DNA of 64,000 nt from positions 744,001 through 808,000 of the forward strand of contig NZ_CP081297.1 of assembly GCF_019711355.1 (NCBI RefSeq). Direction: 5' to 3'. The notes below the pieces were generated by a model. It saw nothing but the letters and a program-made list of their open reading frames with translations, did not search any database and was not told the origin of the DNA. Shown piece after piece: positions 53,705 through 63,384 of the stretch; position 1 is the stretch's first letter, and each line of letters starts with the position of its first letter. The stretch comes from Qipengyuania psychrotolerans. Its GTDB lineage: Bacteria; Pseudomonadota; Alphaproteobacteria; Sphingomonadales; Sphingomonadaceae. The translations under genes were made by a program, and so were the position numbers.

Positions 53705-55108
53705 TCAATCCGACGGGATAAGCGTCAGTTCGGTCTGGCGGCCATCGAGAAAGCGTACTCGCTCGCCGTCGAAATAAGCATCTTCCTCGGACCGGAAATC
53801 GACCCGCTGTCCTCCCCATTCCGGTACTTGGCTGTAATTCGTCAGCTCTATCGACCAGGTCGTGCCTGCGCGTACCGGATATTCTCCGCGGGAATCGCCG
53901 TTCTGGTTGTCCCAGAAGCCGATAGGCGACCCGGCACCATGACCATGAAACCCGATGGGATGCGAATAGATGGAAGGATCAAGGCCATCCTTGACCGCAG
54001 CAGCCCGCGCATTGGCGAGAATCTCATTCCCGCTGGCACCGGCTTTGAACGATTCCAGCAGATAATCCTGCACACGGTTGGTCGCGGAGAGCCCTGCGAC
54101 AAGCCCTGCCGGTGCTTCCGTTTCACCAGGACGCAGGACATAGGCCAGGTGCTGCGTATCAGTGTTGAGCCGAAGATAGGTGATCCCGAAATCGGTCCAC
54201 AGCAGATCCCCCGGTTCAATCACGGTATCGGAGTAGATTATACCCTCCGTGCCCTGACGCTGGATGCCGACGGAGGGATGAAACCATGCCCGCAGACCCA
54301 GACTGGCCAGCTTTTCGCGGTACCACCATCTCACATCGTGAGTTGTCGTTACACCCGGAGTGATGACCTTGTTCGAGAATGCTTCGGCGATGAGTGCATG
54401 CGCAGTGCGCACGATGCCCGGATAGATTTCCAGTTCCAGAGGGGTGCGAGTTTCAAGCCAGCGGACTGACAATGTCTCGCCGGAAATGATCCGGTCCTGA
54501 AATTCCTGAGGCAGCGCGTCTGTAATTCCGCGGAACTGGCTCAGCGTCATGCCATCGCCGAAGGCGGTATTTTCAGAGAAATTGATGGCAATATTCTCCG
54601 GGTTACGCTCGGAGATAATTTGCGCAACAGCATTCCACTGATCAGGCTGCGTCTCCGGGTCCCAGGCCGATTCGAACAGACCGCCAAGCCCGTACCGGCT
54701 GACAGTAAGCCGCTCGAGCGGCTTGCCATCACCGGGATCGTGAAAGATCAGAATGGTGCGCCGGCGGGCATGCATGTTCTCGGCGTTGAGCATTGTCGCG
54801 ATGACCGGCTCTTCGAAATATTCGCGCGCCATCAGCAGCCACATCGAGACGCCTTCTTCGCGCATGATGCGCGGGATAACGGTTTCCAGCCGTTCCTCGA
54901 GGATGCGATCGACCAATGCGGCCCTGTCCCGCATGCTGAGTATTTCGGGCAATGCGGGATCGGTCTGTTCGGCATCGCTCATGGCGATGATTGGCGGGAG
55001 GATGGCGCCCGCATTGGATGGAACCGCATAGGACGCGAAAGTTGCCGCGAGACACATCACTACCCACCGTGCCGGCGAGAAGCCTCCCTTGATTGTCACC
55101 CGGCTCAT
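53705..55108 (-). CDS. M24 family (Xaa-Pro) metallopeptidase, exported
   Basis: A 467-residue creatinase/prolidase-fold peptidase. The N-terminal signal (about 1-34, hydrophobic core AAWVV-like) suggests export. The metal pocket includes Asp in LLWTDFG and LNTDTQHL, His in IGFHGHGAGSPIGF, Glu in WSIELTNY and Glu in RSEEDAYF. This is an aminopeptidase P/prolidase-like enzyme, possibly for peptide scavenging in the periplasm. Starts 4 bases beyond the smc stop on the same strand. Confidence 0.85.
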   Translation of the reverse strand: MSRVTIKGGFSPARWVVMCLAATFASYAVPSNAGAILPPIIAMSDAEQTDPALPEILSMRDRAALVDRILEERLETVIPRIMREEGVSMWLLMAREYFEEPVIATMLNAENMHARRRTILIFHDPGDGKPLERLTVSRYGLGGLFESAWDPETQPDQWNAVAQIISERNPENIAINFSENTAFGDGMTLSQFRGITDALPQEFQDRIISGETLSVRWLETRTPLELEIYPGIVRTAHALIAEAFSNKVITPGVTTTHDVRWWYREKLASLGLRAWFHPSVGIQRQGTEGIIYSDTVIEPGDLLWTDFGITYLRLNTDTQHLAYVLRPGETEAPAGLVAGLSATNRVQDYLLESFKAGASGNEILANARAAAVKDGLDPSIYSHPIGFHGHGAGSPIGFWDNQNGDSRGEYPVRAGTTWSIELTNYSQVPEWGGQRVDFRSEEDAYFDGERVRFLDGRQTELTLIPSD

Positions 55109-55112
55109 ACCC

Positions 55113-58100
55113 CTATTCTGCCGCCAGCAATTCCTCGGCACCGCCAAGGTCTACACTTACGAGGCGGCTGATACCCTTTTCGATCATGGTCACGCCAAAC
55201 AGGCGGTGCATCCTGCTCATGGTCACGGCATTGTGGGTGACGATGAGATAACGCGTGTTGGTTTCGCGAACCATTGCATCAAGCAAATCGCAAAAACGGT
55301 CGATATTGGCATCGTCGAGCGGTGCATCGACTTCGTCCAGCACGCAGATTGGCGCAGGGTTGGTTAGGAACAGCGCAAAGATTAGCGCCGTTGCGGTGAG
55401 CGCCTGTTCTCCGCCGGACAACAAGGTCAGCGACTGCAGGCGCTTGCCTGGCGGTTGCGCGAAAATCTCGAGACCGGCCTCGAGCGGATCGTCGCTGTCG
55501 ATCAGGGCAAGGTGCGCTTCGCCGCCTTCGAACAGGCGTGTGAACAGCCGCTTGAAGTGTTCGTTGACCTGCTCGAAAGCCTCACGCAGCCGTTCGCGGC
55601 CCTCGCGATTGAGGCTGCCGATCGAGCCGCGCAGACGGTGCACCGCCTCGCGCAATTCTTCCTGTTCGGCAGCGTTGGAGCCGTGTTCCGATTCGATTTT
55701 TTCAAGCTCTTCGGCGGCTACCAAGTTGACCGGGCCAATGCGTTCGCGGCTGGCGGTCAGCCGGTCCATCTCCTCGGCCTCTGCTTCAGCAGATTTGACC
55801 GTCGCTTCCTCGAATTCAAACTTTCCGGGCAGCAGGGGCGGGGGCGATTGAAAACGCTCGCCCGAAATGCGAGCCATTTCAATCCTGCGGCCATCCTGAT
55901 TTTCGGCCCGCGCAGCAAGGCCTGCGCGGTTCTCACGCGCGGCGGCGAGCGCTTCGTTTGCCGTGCTGAAGGTCTGGTCGGCTTCCTGAGCCAACAGGTT
56001 CGCTGCTGCGACCGCCTTCTCCGCCTCTGCGAGGTCAGTGCCGAGCCGTTCGCGCACTTGGTCGCCTTGCTCGATTTCCCGGATCAGTCCTTCGGGCTTG
56101 GCGGCGAAGATTGCGCGCTGCTCTTCGATCTCATCAAAGCGCCGCGCCATATCGGACAGGCGGCGAGCGGCCTCGCCAGACCTGGCCTGCCAATTGGCCA
56201 TGTCCGACCGCTGGGCGGCGGTTCGTTCGCGCGCCACTGCTAGCGACTGGTCATGCGCCGCCAATTCCGCTGCGCGGGCCTGCAAGGATGTACGAGCAGC
56301 CTCGTTCTTGGCACGGGAGGCTTCCAGAGAGGCACGGCCAGCTTCGGGGTCAGGCAGTGCGCTTCGCTTGGCTTCTGACGCAGCGAGATCGGCCTGTACG
56401 GACGCGAGCAACTCGGCATGCTCAACTTCCGACTGTTCGAGTTCCGCCAGCCGATTGGCGATGCGTTCGCGCGCAGCATCGGCCTGGTCAAGCGCGCGAA
56501 GAGACTGGCGTTCCTCGTTGGCGGCACTTGCCAGCTCGCGGTCGGCCGCGACGAGGTCGCGCTGGAGGGAGGCAAGCTCTTCCGACGCGGCAGCCTGCGC
56601 GGCTTCAGCCTTGGCAACGGCGGACTGCAAATCGGGTAATTGGGCGGCCAGCTCGGCATAACGATTGTCTGCTTCGAGGCGTGCAGCTTCGGCCGCGCCT
56701 TCTCCGCGGACGACCAAGCCATCCCAGCGGCGCAGCTTCCCGTCCATGGTGACGAGACATTCGCCCGGCGCGAGCGCGCCGCCGTCATCCTTCTCGGCCA
56801 CGTACACCAGGGCGAGCCTCGCACGCAATTCGTCAGGGCAGTCGTCGAGATAGTCGATGAGGCTGTTGGTGACTTTCTTCGGCGCGTCTGCGCCTGTCCA
56901 ATAGCGGCCATCTGCACCGCCATCGGGCAGGCCGAGCAGGGCCTTCCCGTCGCGTCCCAGCGCTGCGGCAGCGGCGCGCTCGTAACCCTTGGCGGCCTTG
57001 AGTCCGTCAATCGCTTGTTTGCGGCCAGCCCGCTTGGCGGTCGCCCGTTCGCGCGCCTCGCGGTCCCGCAGCAGAGCATCATGTTCGCGCTGGATGCCCG
57101 AAAGTTCGGCTTTGGCGGTCGAATATGCGCTGGAGGCTTCGTCCCGTGCGCTCTGGAGTTCACCCTTGCGGGCCTGCATGGCCTCGATGGCGCTGCGCTT
57201 TTCAGCCAGAGTGAGCGCGGCCTGCTCCGCTGCCTGCTTCGCCCGTACAACCGCGCTTCCGACATCTTCGCTGGCCAGTGCACCGCGCTGCTGCGCCATG
57301 CGCCGGCCTTCAGCCTCCACGCGTTCCAGACGTGCGCGCGCCTGCGCGATCTCGGCTTCGACCACGCGCCATTCGGCTTCGACCCCGGCATTGTCGGCAG
57401 TGGCCTTGGCAAGCGCCAGCTCGGCGGTTCGGCTGGCACGCTCTGCATCGTCGCTTTGCGCGACGAGGGCAGGCCGACGTTCCTCATTGGCCGCGAGATC
57501 TTTTTCGCTTGCGGCGAGATCCTTTTCAAGCCGGGCCAATGCTTCTGCCGCGTCCTTGGTCAACCGGTCGGCATCACCGCGATCTTCTTCGAGCCGTGTC
57601 TTCTGGCGGTTCAGGTCTGCAAGCCGCTGTTCGGCGGCTTCGAGCTGGCTTGTGAGGGCCGCCATCCGGTGCCCGTGCGCGCTGGCATCATCACGCCGGT
57701 CAGCCTGCTCTTCGCGCGCATGGGCGAGAGCCTCAGCCGCCTGGCGCTGGGCCTTCTGCGCTTCATCTGCGGCTACTTGCGCATCGCGCACTTGCGTGTC
57801 GGCCTTGGCCGCCGCTTTCTTGGCCTCATCAGCGGCTGCTGCCGCGTCACGCCAGCGCGCAAAGACAAGGCGAGCTTCGGCGGACTTTATCTGGTCGGAC
57901 AGCGTCTTGTAACGTTCCGCCTGCTTGGCCTGCCGCCTGAGCGAAGCGATCTGGCTGTCGAGACCTGCCATCAGATCCTCGAGGCGCGACAGGTTCGTTT
58001 CGGTCTGACGCAGCTTGCTCTCGGCATCCTTGCGGCGGACATGCAGTCCCGCAATGCCCGCAGCTTCCTCGAGCATTTGCCGCCTTTCGACCGGCTTTGC

Positions 58101-58535
58101 AGCAATAACCTGTGCAATCTTGCCCTGGCTCACCAGGGCTGGAGAGTGCGCACCGGTCGCGGCGTCCGCAAAGGTAAGCGCGACATCCTTGGCGCGCACG
58201 TCGCTGCCATTGACGCGGTAGGCCGAGCCGGCTCCCCGCTCGATCCTGCGGATGACTTCGAGCTCGTCGCCTTCATCGGTTTCTGCGGACAGTTGCACCT
58301 CGGCAAAGTCACGCTGCGGCCGAGTGGCTGTACCTGCGAAAATAACATCTTCCATACCGCCCGAGCGCATGGATTTGGGCGAGCTTTCGCCCATAACCCA
58401 GCGGATTGCTTCAAGCAGGTTGGATTTGCCGCAGCCATTGGGGCCTACGACGCCGGTCAGCCCGGGTTCGATGCGCAGGGTGGATGGTTCGACAAAGCTC
58501 TTGAAACCGCTCAGTCTGAGCTGTTTGATGAGCAT
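55113..58535 (-). CDS. smc: Chromosome segregation protein SMC
   Basis: A 1140-residue condensin ATPase. The Walker A motif is VVGPNGCGKSN (about 30-40), the ABC signature is LLSGGEQALTATALIFALFL, and Walker B is ICVLDEVDAPLDDAN near the C-terminus. Two long coiled-coil arms (about 170-480 and 640-930) flank a hinge around 500-620 (KAAKGYERAAAAALG). The last gene of the dciA-like to smc cluster before the M24 peptidase. Confidence 0.97.
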   Translation of the reverse strand: MLIKQLRLSGFKSFVEPSTLRIEPGLTGVVGPNGCGKSNLLEAIRWVMGESSPKSMRSGGMEDVIFAGTATRPQRDFAEVQLSAETDEGDELEVIRRIERGAGSAYRVNGSDVRAKDVALTFADAATGAHSPALVSQGKIAQVIAAKPVERRQMLEEAAGIAGLHVRRKDAESKLRQTETNLSRLEDLMAGLDSQIASLRRQAKQAERYKTLSDQIKSAEARLVFARWRDAAAAADEAKKAAAKADTQVRDAQVAADEAQKAQRQAAEALAHAREEQADRRDDASAHGHRMAALTSQLEAAEQRLADLNRQKTRLEEDRGDADRLTKDAAEALARLEKDLAASEKDLAANEERRPALVAQSDDAERASRTAELALAKATADNAGVEAEWRVVEAEIAQARARLERVEAEGRRMAQQRGALASEDVGSAVVRAKQAAEQAALTLAEKRSAIEAMQARKGELQSARDEASSAYSTAKAELSGIQREHDALLRDREARERATAKRAGRKQAIDGLKAAKGYERAAAAALGRDGKALLGLPDGGADGRYWTGADAPKKVTNSLIDYLDDCPDELRARLALVYVAEKDDGGALAPGECLVTMDGKLRRWDGLVVRGEGAAEAARLEADNRYAELAAQLPDLQSAVAKAEAAQAAASEELASLQRDLVAADRELASAANEERQSLRALDQADAARERIANRLAELEQSEVEHAELLASVQADLAASEAKRSALPDPEAGRASLEASRAKNEAARTSLQARAAELAAHDQSLAVARERTAAQRSDMANWQARSGEAARRLSDMARRFDEIEEQRAIFAAKPEGLIREIEQGDQVRERLGTDLAEAEKAVAAANLLAQEADQTFSTANEALAAARENRAGLAARAENQDGRRIEMARISGERFQSPPPLLPGKFEFEEATVKSAEAEAEEMDRLTASRERIGPVNLVAAEELEKIESEHGSNAAEQEELREAVHRLRGSIGSLNREGRERLREAFEQVNEHFKRLFTRLFEGGEAHLALIDSDDPLEAGLEIFAQPPGKRLQSLTLLSGGEQALTATALIFALFLTNPAPICVLDEVDAPLDDANIDRFCDLLDAMVRETNTRYLIVTHNAVTMSRMHRLFGVTMIEKGISRLVSVDLGGAEELLAAE

Positions 58536-58579
58536 CGCCGCCTTATCCTCCCCCCCTATTTGGCCCTAATTGGCCAGTT

Positions 58580-59323
58580 TTACCTGGCGCCAGCTGTCTG
58601 AAGTGCCGGTTCGATCTGTGGCCACTGGTTACCGTCGAGGCGCTGCCCATTCAGGAAGAATGTCGGCGTGCCGGTTACATTCATTTCGTCGGAAGCGGCG
58701 CGTGATGCATCAGCCAGGGCTTCAATCGCTGCGGTGTCGGTCAGGCAGGATCGTGCCTGATCTGCAGAAAGACCGCGCGATGCGAAGAAATCGATCAACC
58801 CTGCGCCCTGTGCGATCAGGAGAAAGCGTTGATCGGGCGCTGCCGACATCGCTGATTCATAAGCGCCGTTCGTCTCCAGTGCCGCGCCGAACTGGGGCAG
58901 GGCGGCCCATGCCTGATCTGACAGCGCGTGGAAGCTTTCCGGCGCACCGCACTGCGCCAGGGTCGAGATCGTCACGTCGAGCGGATCACGCAGGAGCGGG
59001 CGAATTTCATAGCTAACCACGCCCGTGCTGACGTAATCTTGCTGGAGCGGCGCAGAGCCGTTTCCGGCGAAGTATGCGCAGGCCCCGCACGTATGGCTGG
59101 CGAATTCCACGAGCTTGAGCGGGGCATCGGGGTTGCCGATGACGAACCCGCCTTTTTCCGTCTTGCTGCCAACTTCCAGCCAGCTGGACCCTTCGGGGGC
59201 CGGGATCGCGGCGATCGCGTCACCTTCGAGCGAGCCTGTTCCGGCTTCTTCTGCATTCCCACCGCAGGCGGCGAGCGCGAGAGCAAGGGGTGCGGCGAAA
59301 GCAAAACGCAGGCTGGTATTCAT
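58580..59323 (-). CDS. DsbA-like thioredoxin-fold lipoprotein
   Basis: A 247-residue exported thiol oxidoreductase-like protein. The lipobox is LAAC (Cys20). The DsbA thioredoxin domain carries the C79-G-A-C82 active site (HTCGACAYFAG). The C-terminal TGTPTFFLNG holds the cis-Pro. Attached to the membrane, it is probably a periplasmic disulfide oxidase or isomerase. Closely follows a second DsbA-like gene, so the pair arose by duplication or is specialised. Confidence 0.85.
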   Translation of the reverse strand: MNTSLRFAFAAPLALALAACGGNAEEAGTGSLEGDAIAAIPAPEGSSWLEVGSKTEKGGFVIGNPDAPLKLVEFASHTCGACAYFAGNGSAPLQQDYVSTGVVSYEIRPLLRDPLDVTISTLAQCGAPESFHALSDQAWAALPQFGAALETNGAYESAMSAAPDQRFLLIAQGAGLIDFFASRGLSADQARSCLTDTAAIEALADASRAASDEMNVTGTPTFFLNGQRLDGNQWPQIEPALQTAGAR

Positions 59324-59441
59324 TGGTATCCTCTCGAATGGAACGTGCAGGCTAGGCTAGGGGGTGCAGCGCGTGAAGCGGCTGGCAGCAGGTGTCCACA
59401 GGACTATCCCCGGCAAAGGCAGCCGGCAGGTTGCAGGTGAG

Positions 59442-60149
59442 TTAGCGATAAAGCGCATCGAGGTGCGGCTGGAGAGTCGGCCAGTCGTGTGCATCGATTT
59501 GTTTTCCGCCCATGAAGAAGGTCGGCGTGCCGCGCAGGCCGTACTTCTTGATATCGGCGTTGCTTTGCGCCGCAATAGCTTCCGCCTTGGCCTCGTTGGT
59601 CAGGCAGGCGTCGAGATCGACCCGCGAATATCCGCGCCCTTGCATGATTTCGTAAAAGTCGAGATCGCTGGCAATCGCCTGCGCCCGCGAGCTGAATGAT
59701 CCGAAGTTCCACCGTGCCATTTGCGCCTGGGTCATGCTGCGGGCCTTGGCCATCCAGTCGGGATATCTGGTCAGCAATGCGGTGTGATTGGCAAAGAACT
59801 TTTCCGGGCCCCCGCATTGCGCGGCGAGCGCAGCGGTCAGATCGACGGGATCGCGGATCAGATGGCGAATCTCGTAGCTGACCTTGCCGCCCGGCACGTA
59901 CAGAAGCTTGATCGCACCTTCGCCCGAGCGGGCAAAATCGGCGCAGTGCGAGCAGGTGTAGCTCATGAATTCAACCAGCCGGGCCTCCGCTTCGGGATTC
60001 CCGATGACGTGGCCGCCCTCCTTTTCGGAAACGACCGTGTTCCAGTTCCCGGTGCGTTTCTCGAACGCGGAAGAGCGTTCTTGTGCGGTGGCAGGGATCG
60101 CAATGAGGGCGGTCGCTGCAGCTAGCAATGCGGGCTTGGCAAACTTCAT
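59442..60149 (-). CDS. DsbA-like periplasmic thioredoxin-fold protein
   Basis: A 235-residue protein with a cleavable signal peptide (1-22, ATA-QER). The DsbA active site is C66-S-H-C69 (SYTCSHCADFA), with cis-Pro in LRGTPTFFMGGK. It is the same family as the lipoprotein downstream, but soluble. The start at 60149 lies 4 bases after the DUF721 stop; an in-frame ATG at 60167 overlaps it and has AGGA upstream. Confidence 0.87.
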   Translation of the reverse strand: MKFAKPALLAAATALIAIPATAQERSSAFEKRTGNWNTVVSEKEGGHVIGNPEAEARLVEFMSYTCSHCADFARSGEGAIKLLYVPGGKVSYEIRHLIRDPVDLTAALAAQCGGPEKFFANHTALLTRYPDWMAKARSMTQAQMARWNFGSFSSRAQAIASDLDFYEIMQGRGYSRVDLDACLTNEAKAEAIAAQSNADIKKYGLRGTPTFFMGGKQIDAHDWPTLQPHLDALYR

Positions 60150-60153
60150 AATT

Positions 60154-60711
60154 TCAATCGGGTCCATTCTCATCCTGGGTTCCGATACCGCGCGCCAACG
60201 ATTCGAGCACGGCACGCAATTCCGGGTCGCCGACATCGCGCAAGCTGTCCCCCAATTGCATGGGGATCGGCTTGAGTGAAGGCGGAGCTTTAACCCGCTT
60301 CGCCTCCGGAGGCTTAACCGCACCTTGCCGAAGCTTGATCCGGGCCACTGCGCGGTAGCCGAAAAAGCGATTAACCCGTTCGATAATTTCCGGCAGCACT
60401 TGCTGGATAAGCGGTGCATGGGCCGGCTTGACGACGAGTTCGAGAATGCCTTCGGACTTTTCGCCCATCGGGAAACGGATCATTTCCGGCGTGCAGACAC
60501 GGGAGTGCGTATCGCCGACGATTTCAGGCCACCGGCTGATGATCGAGGACTGGACAAATCCAAAGCGCCTGAAGGCCGGTCTGCCGATCTGGGGCATGAG
60601 ATCGGAAATCGCCTTTGCCGCACCTCCGCGCGGGCGCTCGTAAGGCTTGCCTGCCTTGCGGGGCTTTTTCACGGGTTTGGGCTTGTCGCTTTCCATTTCG
60701 GCCTCGCTCAT
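60154..60711 (-). CDS. DUF721/DciA-like protein
   Basis: A 185-residue protein of the DUF721 family, whose DciA members load the replicative helicase in bacteria lacking DnaC. A very basic N-terminal region (KPKPVKKPRKAGKPYERPRGG) precedes the core (about 30-130, WPEIVGDTHSRVC ... LELVVKPAHAPLIQQVLPEIIERVNRFFG). The C-terminal tail is Pro/Lys-rich. DciA is the likely identity; the position upstream of dsbA-smc is chromosome-maintenance-like. The start is 14 bases from the divergent mutY. Confidence 0.82.
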   Translation of the reverse strand: MSEAEMESDKPKPVKKPRKAGKPYERPRGGAAKAISDLMPQIGRPAFRRFGFVQSSIISRWPEIVGDTHSRVCTPEMIRFPMGEKSEGILELVVKPAHAPLIQQVLPEIIERVNRFFGYRAVARIKLRQGAVKPPEAKRVKAPPSLKPIPMQLGDSLRDVGDPELRAVLESLARGIGTQDENGPD

Positions 60712-60725
60712 GCCATAGCCGCCGC

Positions 60726-61745
60726 GTGGCCGCCAGCATCTCCGATATTCTTCTCGACTGGTACGATAGGCACGCCCGCGATTTGCCGTGGCGCGCGCGC
60801 CCGGGTTCGCCGGCGACAGAGCCCTACAGGGTGTGGCTGTCAGAGGTCATGTTGCAGCAGACCACCGTTGCTGCGGTAAAGCCATACTTCGAGAAGTTCA
60901 CTGCCCGGTGGCCGACCGTAGAAGCGCTCGCCGCCGCTCCTGAAGAGGACGTCATGGCGGCGTGGGCAGGGCTCGGATATTATTCGCGGGCACGCAATCT
61001 GGTGAAAGCATCGGTAGCAATCAGCGAATTGGGCACTTTTCCCGATACTGAAGATGCGCTCAAAAAGTTGCCTGGCCTGGGAGACTATACCGCGGCAGCC
61101 GTGGCTGCGATCGCCTTTGGTCGGCGCGCGGTCGTCGTGGATGCAAATGTCGAGCGAGTGGTCTCGCGGCTGTTCGAGATAACCACTCCGCTTCCCGCAT
61201 CTCGCAAGGAAATCCGGACGAGAGCGGACACGATCACGCCCTCTGACAGATCTGGCGATTTCGCGCAGGCCATGATGGATCTGGGTGCGACGATCTGCAC
61301 CAATCGAAACCCAAGGTGCCTGCTGTGTCCGCTATCGGACCGGTGCCAGGCGCGTGCGTCAGGTGACCCTGCGCGGCTTCCGGCGAAACAGCCCAAGAAA
61401 GCCAAGCCGGTGCGGCAAGGACAGGCCTATTGGATCGAACGGGAGGATGCAGTCTGGCTCGTCACGCGGCAAGGCACCGGAATGCTTGGCGGGATGCGGG
61501 CGCTGCCGGACGATGGCTGGTCGGCGCGCGGAGACGGATCAGGCGATCCGCCGCATGAGGGCGACTGGAAGCCTGCCGGAATGGTCACGCATACATTCAC
61601 GCATTTCACGGTCGAACTTTCCGTGCTCGCGCATACAAACTCGCCTCAACCTGTGGGCGAGGGCGAATGGTGGCCGCTTGAAAAGGTGGAAGATGCCGGA
61701 CTGCCGACGCTGTTTGCGAAAGCTGCCCGGCTGGTGACTGCCTAG
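60726..61745 (+). CDS. mutY: A/G-specific adenine glycosylase
   Basis: A 339-residue HhH-GPD base-excision glycosylase that removes adenine opposite 8-oxoguanine. The catalytic Glu40 is in LSEVMLQQT and Asp139 in VVDANVERV. The [4Fe-4S] ligands are C191, C198, C201 and C207. The C-terminal half is the NUDIX-like 8-oxoG-recognition domain. The GTG at 60726 was selected because an upstream frame overlaps the divergent DUF721 gene. Confidence 0.95.
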   Translation: MAASISDILLDWYDRHARDLPWRARPGSPATEPYRVWLSEVMLQQTTVAAVKPYFEKFTARWPTVEALAAAPEEDVMAAWAGLGYYSRARNLVKASVAISELGTFPDTEDALKKLPGLGDYTAAAVAAIAFGRRAVVVDANVERVVSRLFEITTPLPASRKEIRTRADTITPSDRSGDFAQAMMDLGATICTNRNPRCLLCPLSDRCQARASGDPARLPAKQPKKAKPVRQGQAYWIEREDAVWLVTRQGTGMLGGMRALPDDGWSARGDGSGDPPHEGDWKPAGMVTHTFTHFTVELSVLAHTNSPQPVGEGEWWPLEKVEDAGLPTLFAKAARLVTA

Positions 61746-61963
61746 ATAATTCCGCCGCCCAGCGACAACCTGATCGCGGCAATCAGCAAAACCACGATAT
61801 TAAAATTGCGTCCCGAATTACTGGACGAAAGCTGACCGACAATGATGCCGATTACGATCAGCGGCAGGGCAAACCAGTTCGCCCAGCCGAGCAATGGGAT
61901 GGTCGCAGGAATGACGATGATCAGCGAGACGATTCCGAAAAGGAACGAGAGTAGGTTAAGCAT
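61742..61963 (-). CDS. Small membrane protein
   Basis: A 73-residue hydrophobic protein with two or three likely helices (about 5-22, 28-46 and 54-70), ending in SLGGGII. Reads like a short inner-membrane protein with a Pro in the second helix. The 3' end overlaps the convergent mutY by four bases. An in-frame extension to 62050 is less likely. No family recognised. Confidence 0.65.
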   Translation of the reverse strand: MLNLLSFLFGIVSLIIVIPATIPLLGWANWFALPLIVIGIIVGQLSSSNSGRNFNIVVLLIAAIRLSLGGGII

Positions 61964-62073
61964 GTGTCCTATATGGCTATTACACCGAAGCAAATCAAGA
62001 GTTTCAATTCGCAATTGACCGTTCAGCTTCGCATCCGCATCAGTACGCAAAATTCAATCCGGAGAGATACTTC

Positions 62074-63378
62074 ATGGCCTACCGCGAATTCGCGAATTCT
62101 GAACTTTCCCGTCGTTCACTCCTTCGCGGCGGTGCCTGGCTCACAGCGGGTGCGGCATTGGCTGGTATGCCGATGGGCCGCATGGCGATGGCACACAGCG
62201 ATGCGGCAAGCTGGCCGAAAGTGTCGGCCATGGTCCAGAAGTATGTGTCTGAAGGCAAGGTCGCGAATATGTCAGCGGCGCTCGGTTGGGGTCAGGGTGA
62301 TCCCACGCTGATCGCGCGCGGCACGCTTGCATTGGGCGGATCTACCCCTGCCGATCTCGATAGCCTCTATCGTATCTATTCCATGACCAAGCCGGTTACC
62401 GGCATGGCCACCATGATGCTGATCGAGCAGGGAAAGCTCGGCCTTGATCAGCCGCTGGCCGAGACGCTCCCAGCCTTTTCCAACATGATGGTCCAGAAAA
62501 CCTATGACGGGTCAGTCACCGATCTCGTGCCTGCAGAGCGCCCGATCACCATTCGTCACCTGCTGACCCACACCGCCGGCCTGGGCTACTCGATCATCCA
62601 GAAGGGCCCGATCCGCGACCAGTATGTTAAATACGGTGTCGTTCCCGGCCAGGTAACGCGTTTGCCGATCCCTGGCCTCGGCCGCGAGGAAGCGATCAGG
62701 GGCCTCGACAAATTTGCCAACAACCTCGCCCAGCTTCCGCTTGTCCTGCAGCCAGGCAGCAAATGGAGCTATTCGGTCGGTCTCGACCTTCTGGGCCGTG
62801 TGATCGAAGTCGCCAGCGGCATGAGCTTCGACGAATTCCTGCGCACTCAGATTTTCGAGCCCGCAGGGATGAGCAGCACTTTCTTCCGCGTACCGCAGAG
62901 CGAAGTTGCGCGGTTCACGACCAATTACGGCATCATGGGCGGAACACCGTTGCCGCTCGACCCCGCTCGAGCATCGATTTACCTCGACGATCCTGCCTTC
63001 CCGTTTGGCGGCGCCGGACTGGTGTCCAGCCCGCGCGATTACGACCGCTTCCTGCAGATGCTGCTGGGGTATGGTGAAATCGACGGCAAACGCGTGATGA
63101 GCGAAGCGGCGGTTAAGCTGGGGACTTCCAACCTTCTGCCCGAAAGCGCGGATATCAGCGGCACATGGATCGAAGGCCAGGGCTTCGGTGCTGGCGGACG
63201 CGTTTCGGACGGTGCCTATGGCTGGGGCGGTGCTGCCGGCACAGTCGCGTTCGTCAGCTACAAGGCGAACCTGCGCGCCAGCCTGTACACGCAGTACATG
63301 CCGTCTGAAGCCTATCCCATTCATTCTGCATTTCCCGACGCGGTGCAAGCAGACTTGATGGCAATGGCTGGGGCGTAA
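62074..63378 (+). CDS. Serine hydrolase (beta-lactamase family), Tat-exported
   Basis: A 434-residue class C beta-lactamase/esterase-like serine hydrolase. The Tat signal SRRSLLRGGAWLTAGAAL is at 12-29. SxxK is S103-M-T-K106, and the Tyr motif is Y233-S-V. It might be an esterase, D-aminopeptidase or beta-lactamase-like enzyme. The KTG-like third motif is not exact, so true beta-lactam hydrolysis is unlikely. nudC follows after six bases. Confidence 0.87.
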   Translation: MAYREFANSELSRRSLLRGGAWLTAGAALAGMPMGRMAMAHSDAASWPKVSAMVQKYVSEGKVANMSAALGWGQGDPTLIARGTLALGGSTPADLDSLYRIYSMTKPVTGMATMMLIEQGKLGLDQPLAETLPAFSNMMVQKTYDGSVTDLVPAERPITIRHLLTHTAGLGYSIIQKGPIRDQYVKYGVVPGQVTRLPIPGLGREEAIRGLDKFANNLAQLPLVLQPGSKWSYSVGLDLLGRVIEVASGMSFDEFLRTQIFEPAGMSSTFFRVPQSEVARFTTNYGIMGGTPLPLDPARASIYLDDPAFPFGGAGLVSSPRDYDRFLQMLLGYGEIDGKRVMSEAAVKLGTSNLLPESADISGTWIEGQGFGAGGRVSDGAYGWGGAAGTVAFVSYKANLRASLYTQYMPSEAYPIHSAFPDAVQADLMAMAGA

Positions 63379-63384
63379 CCCGGC

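Noticed and set aside
56640..58601. Long open frame on the plus strand opposite smc
   Set aside because: Antisense image of the SMC coiled coil; composition is Cys/Leu/Arg-rich and low in structure, with no family match I can see.
59365..59441. DnaA-box-like TGTCCACA and nearby short repeats between the two dsbA-like genes
   Set aside because: Only a partial match, a single copy and no AT-rich unwinding region, so no replication origin is supported.
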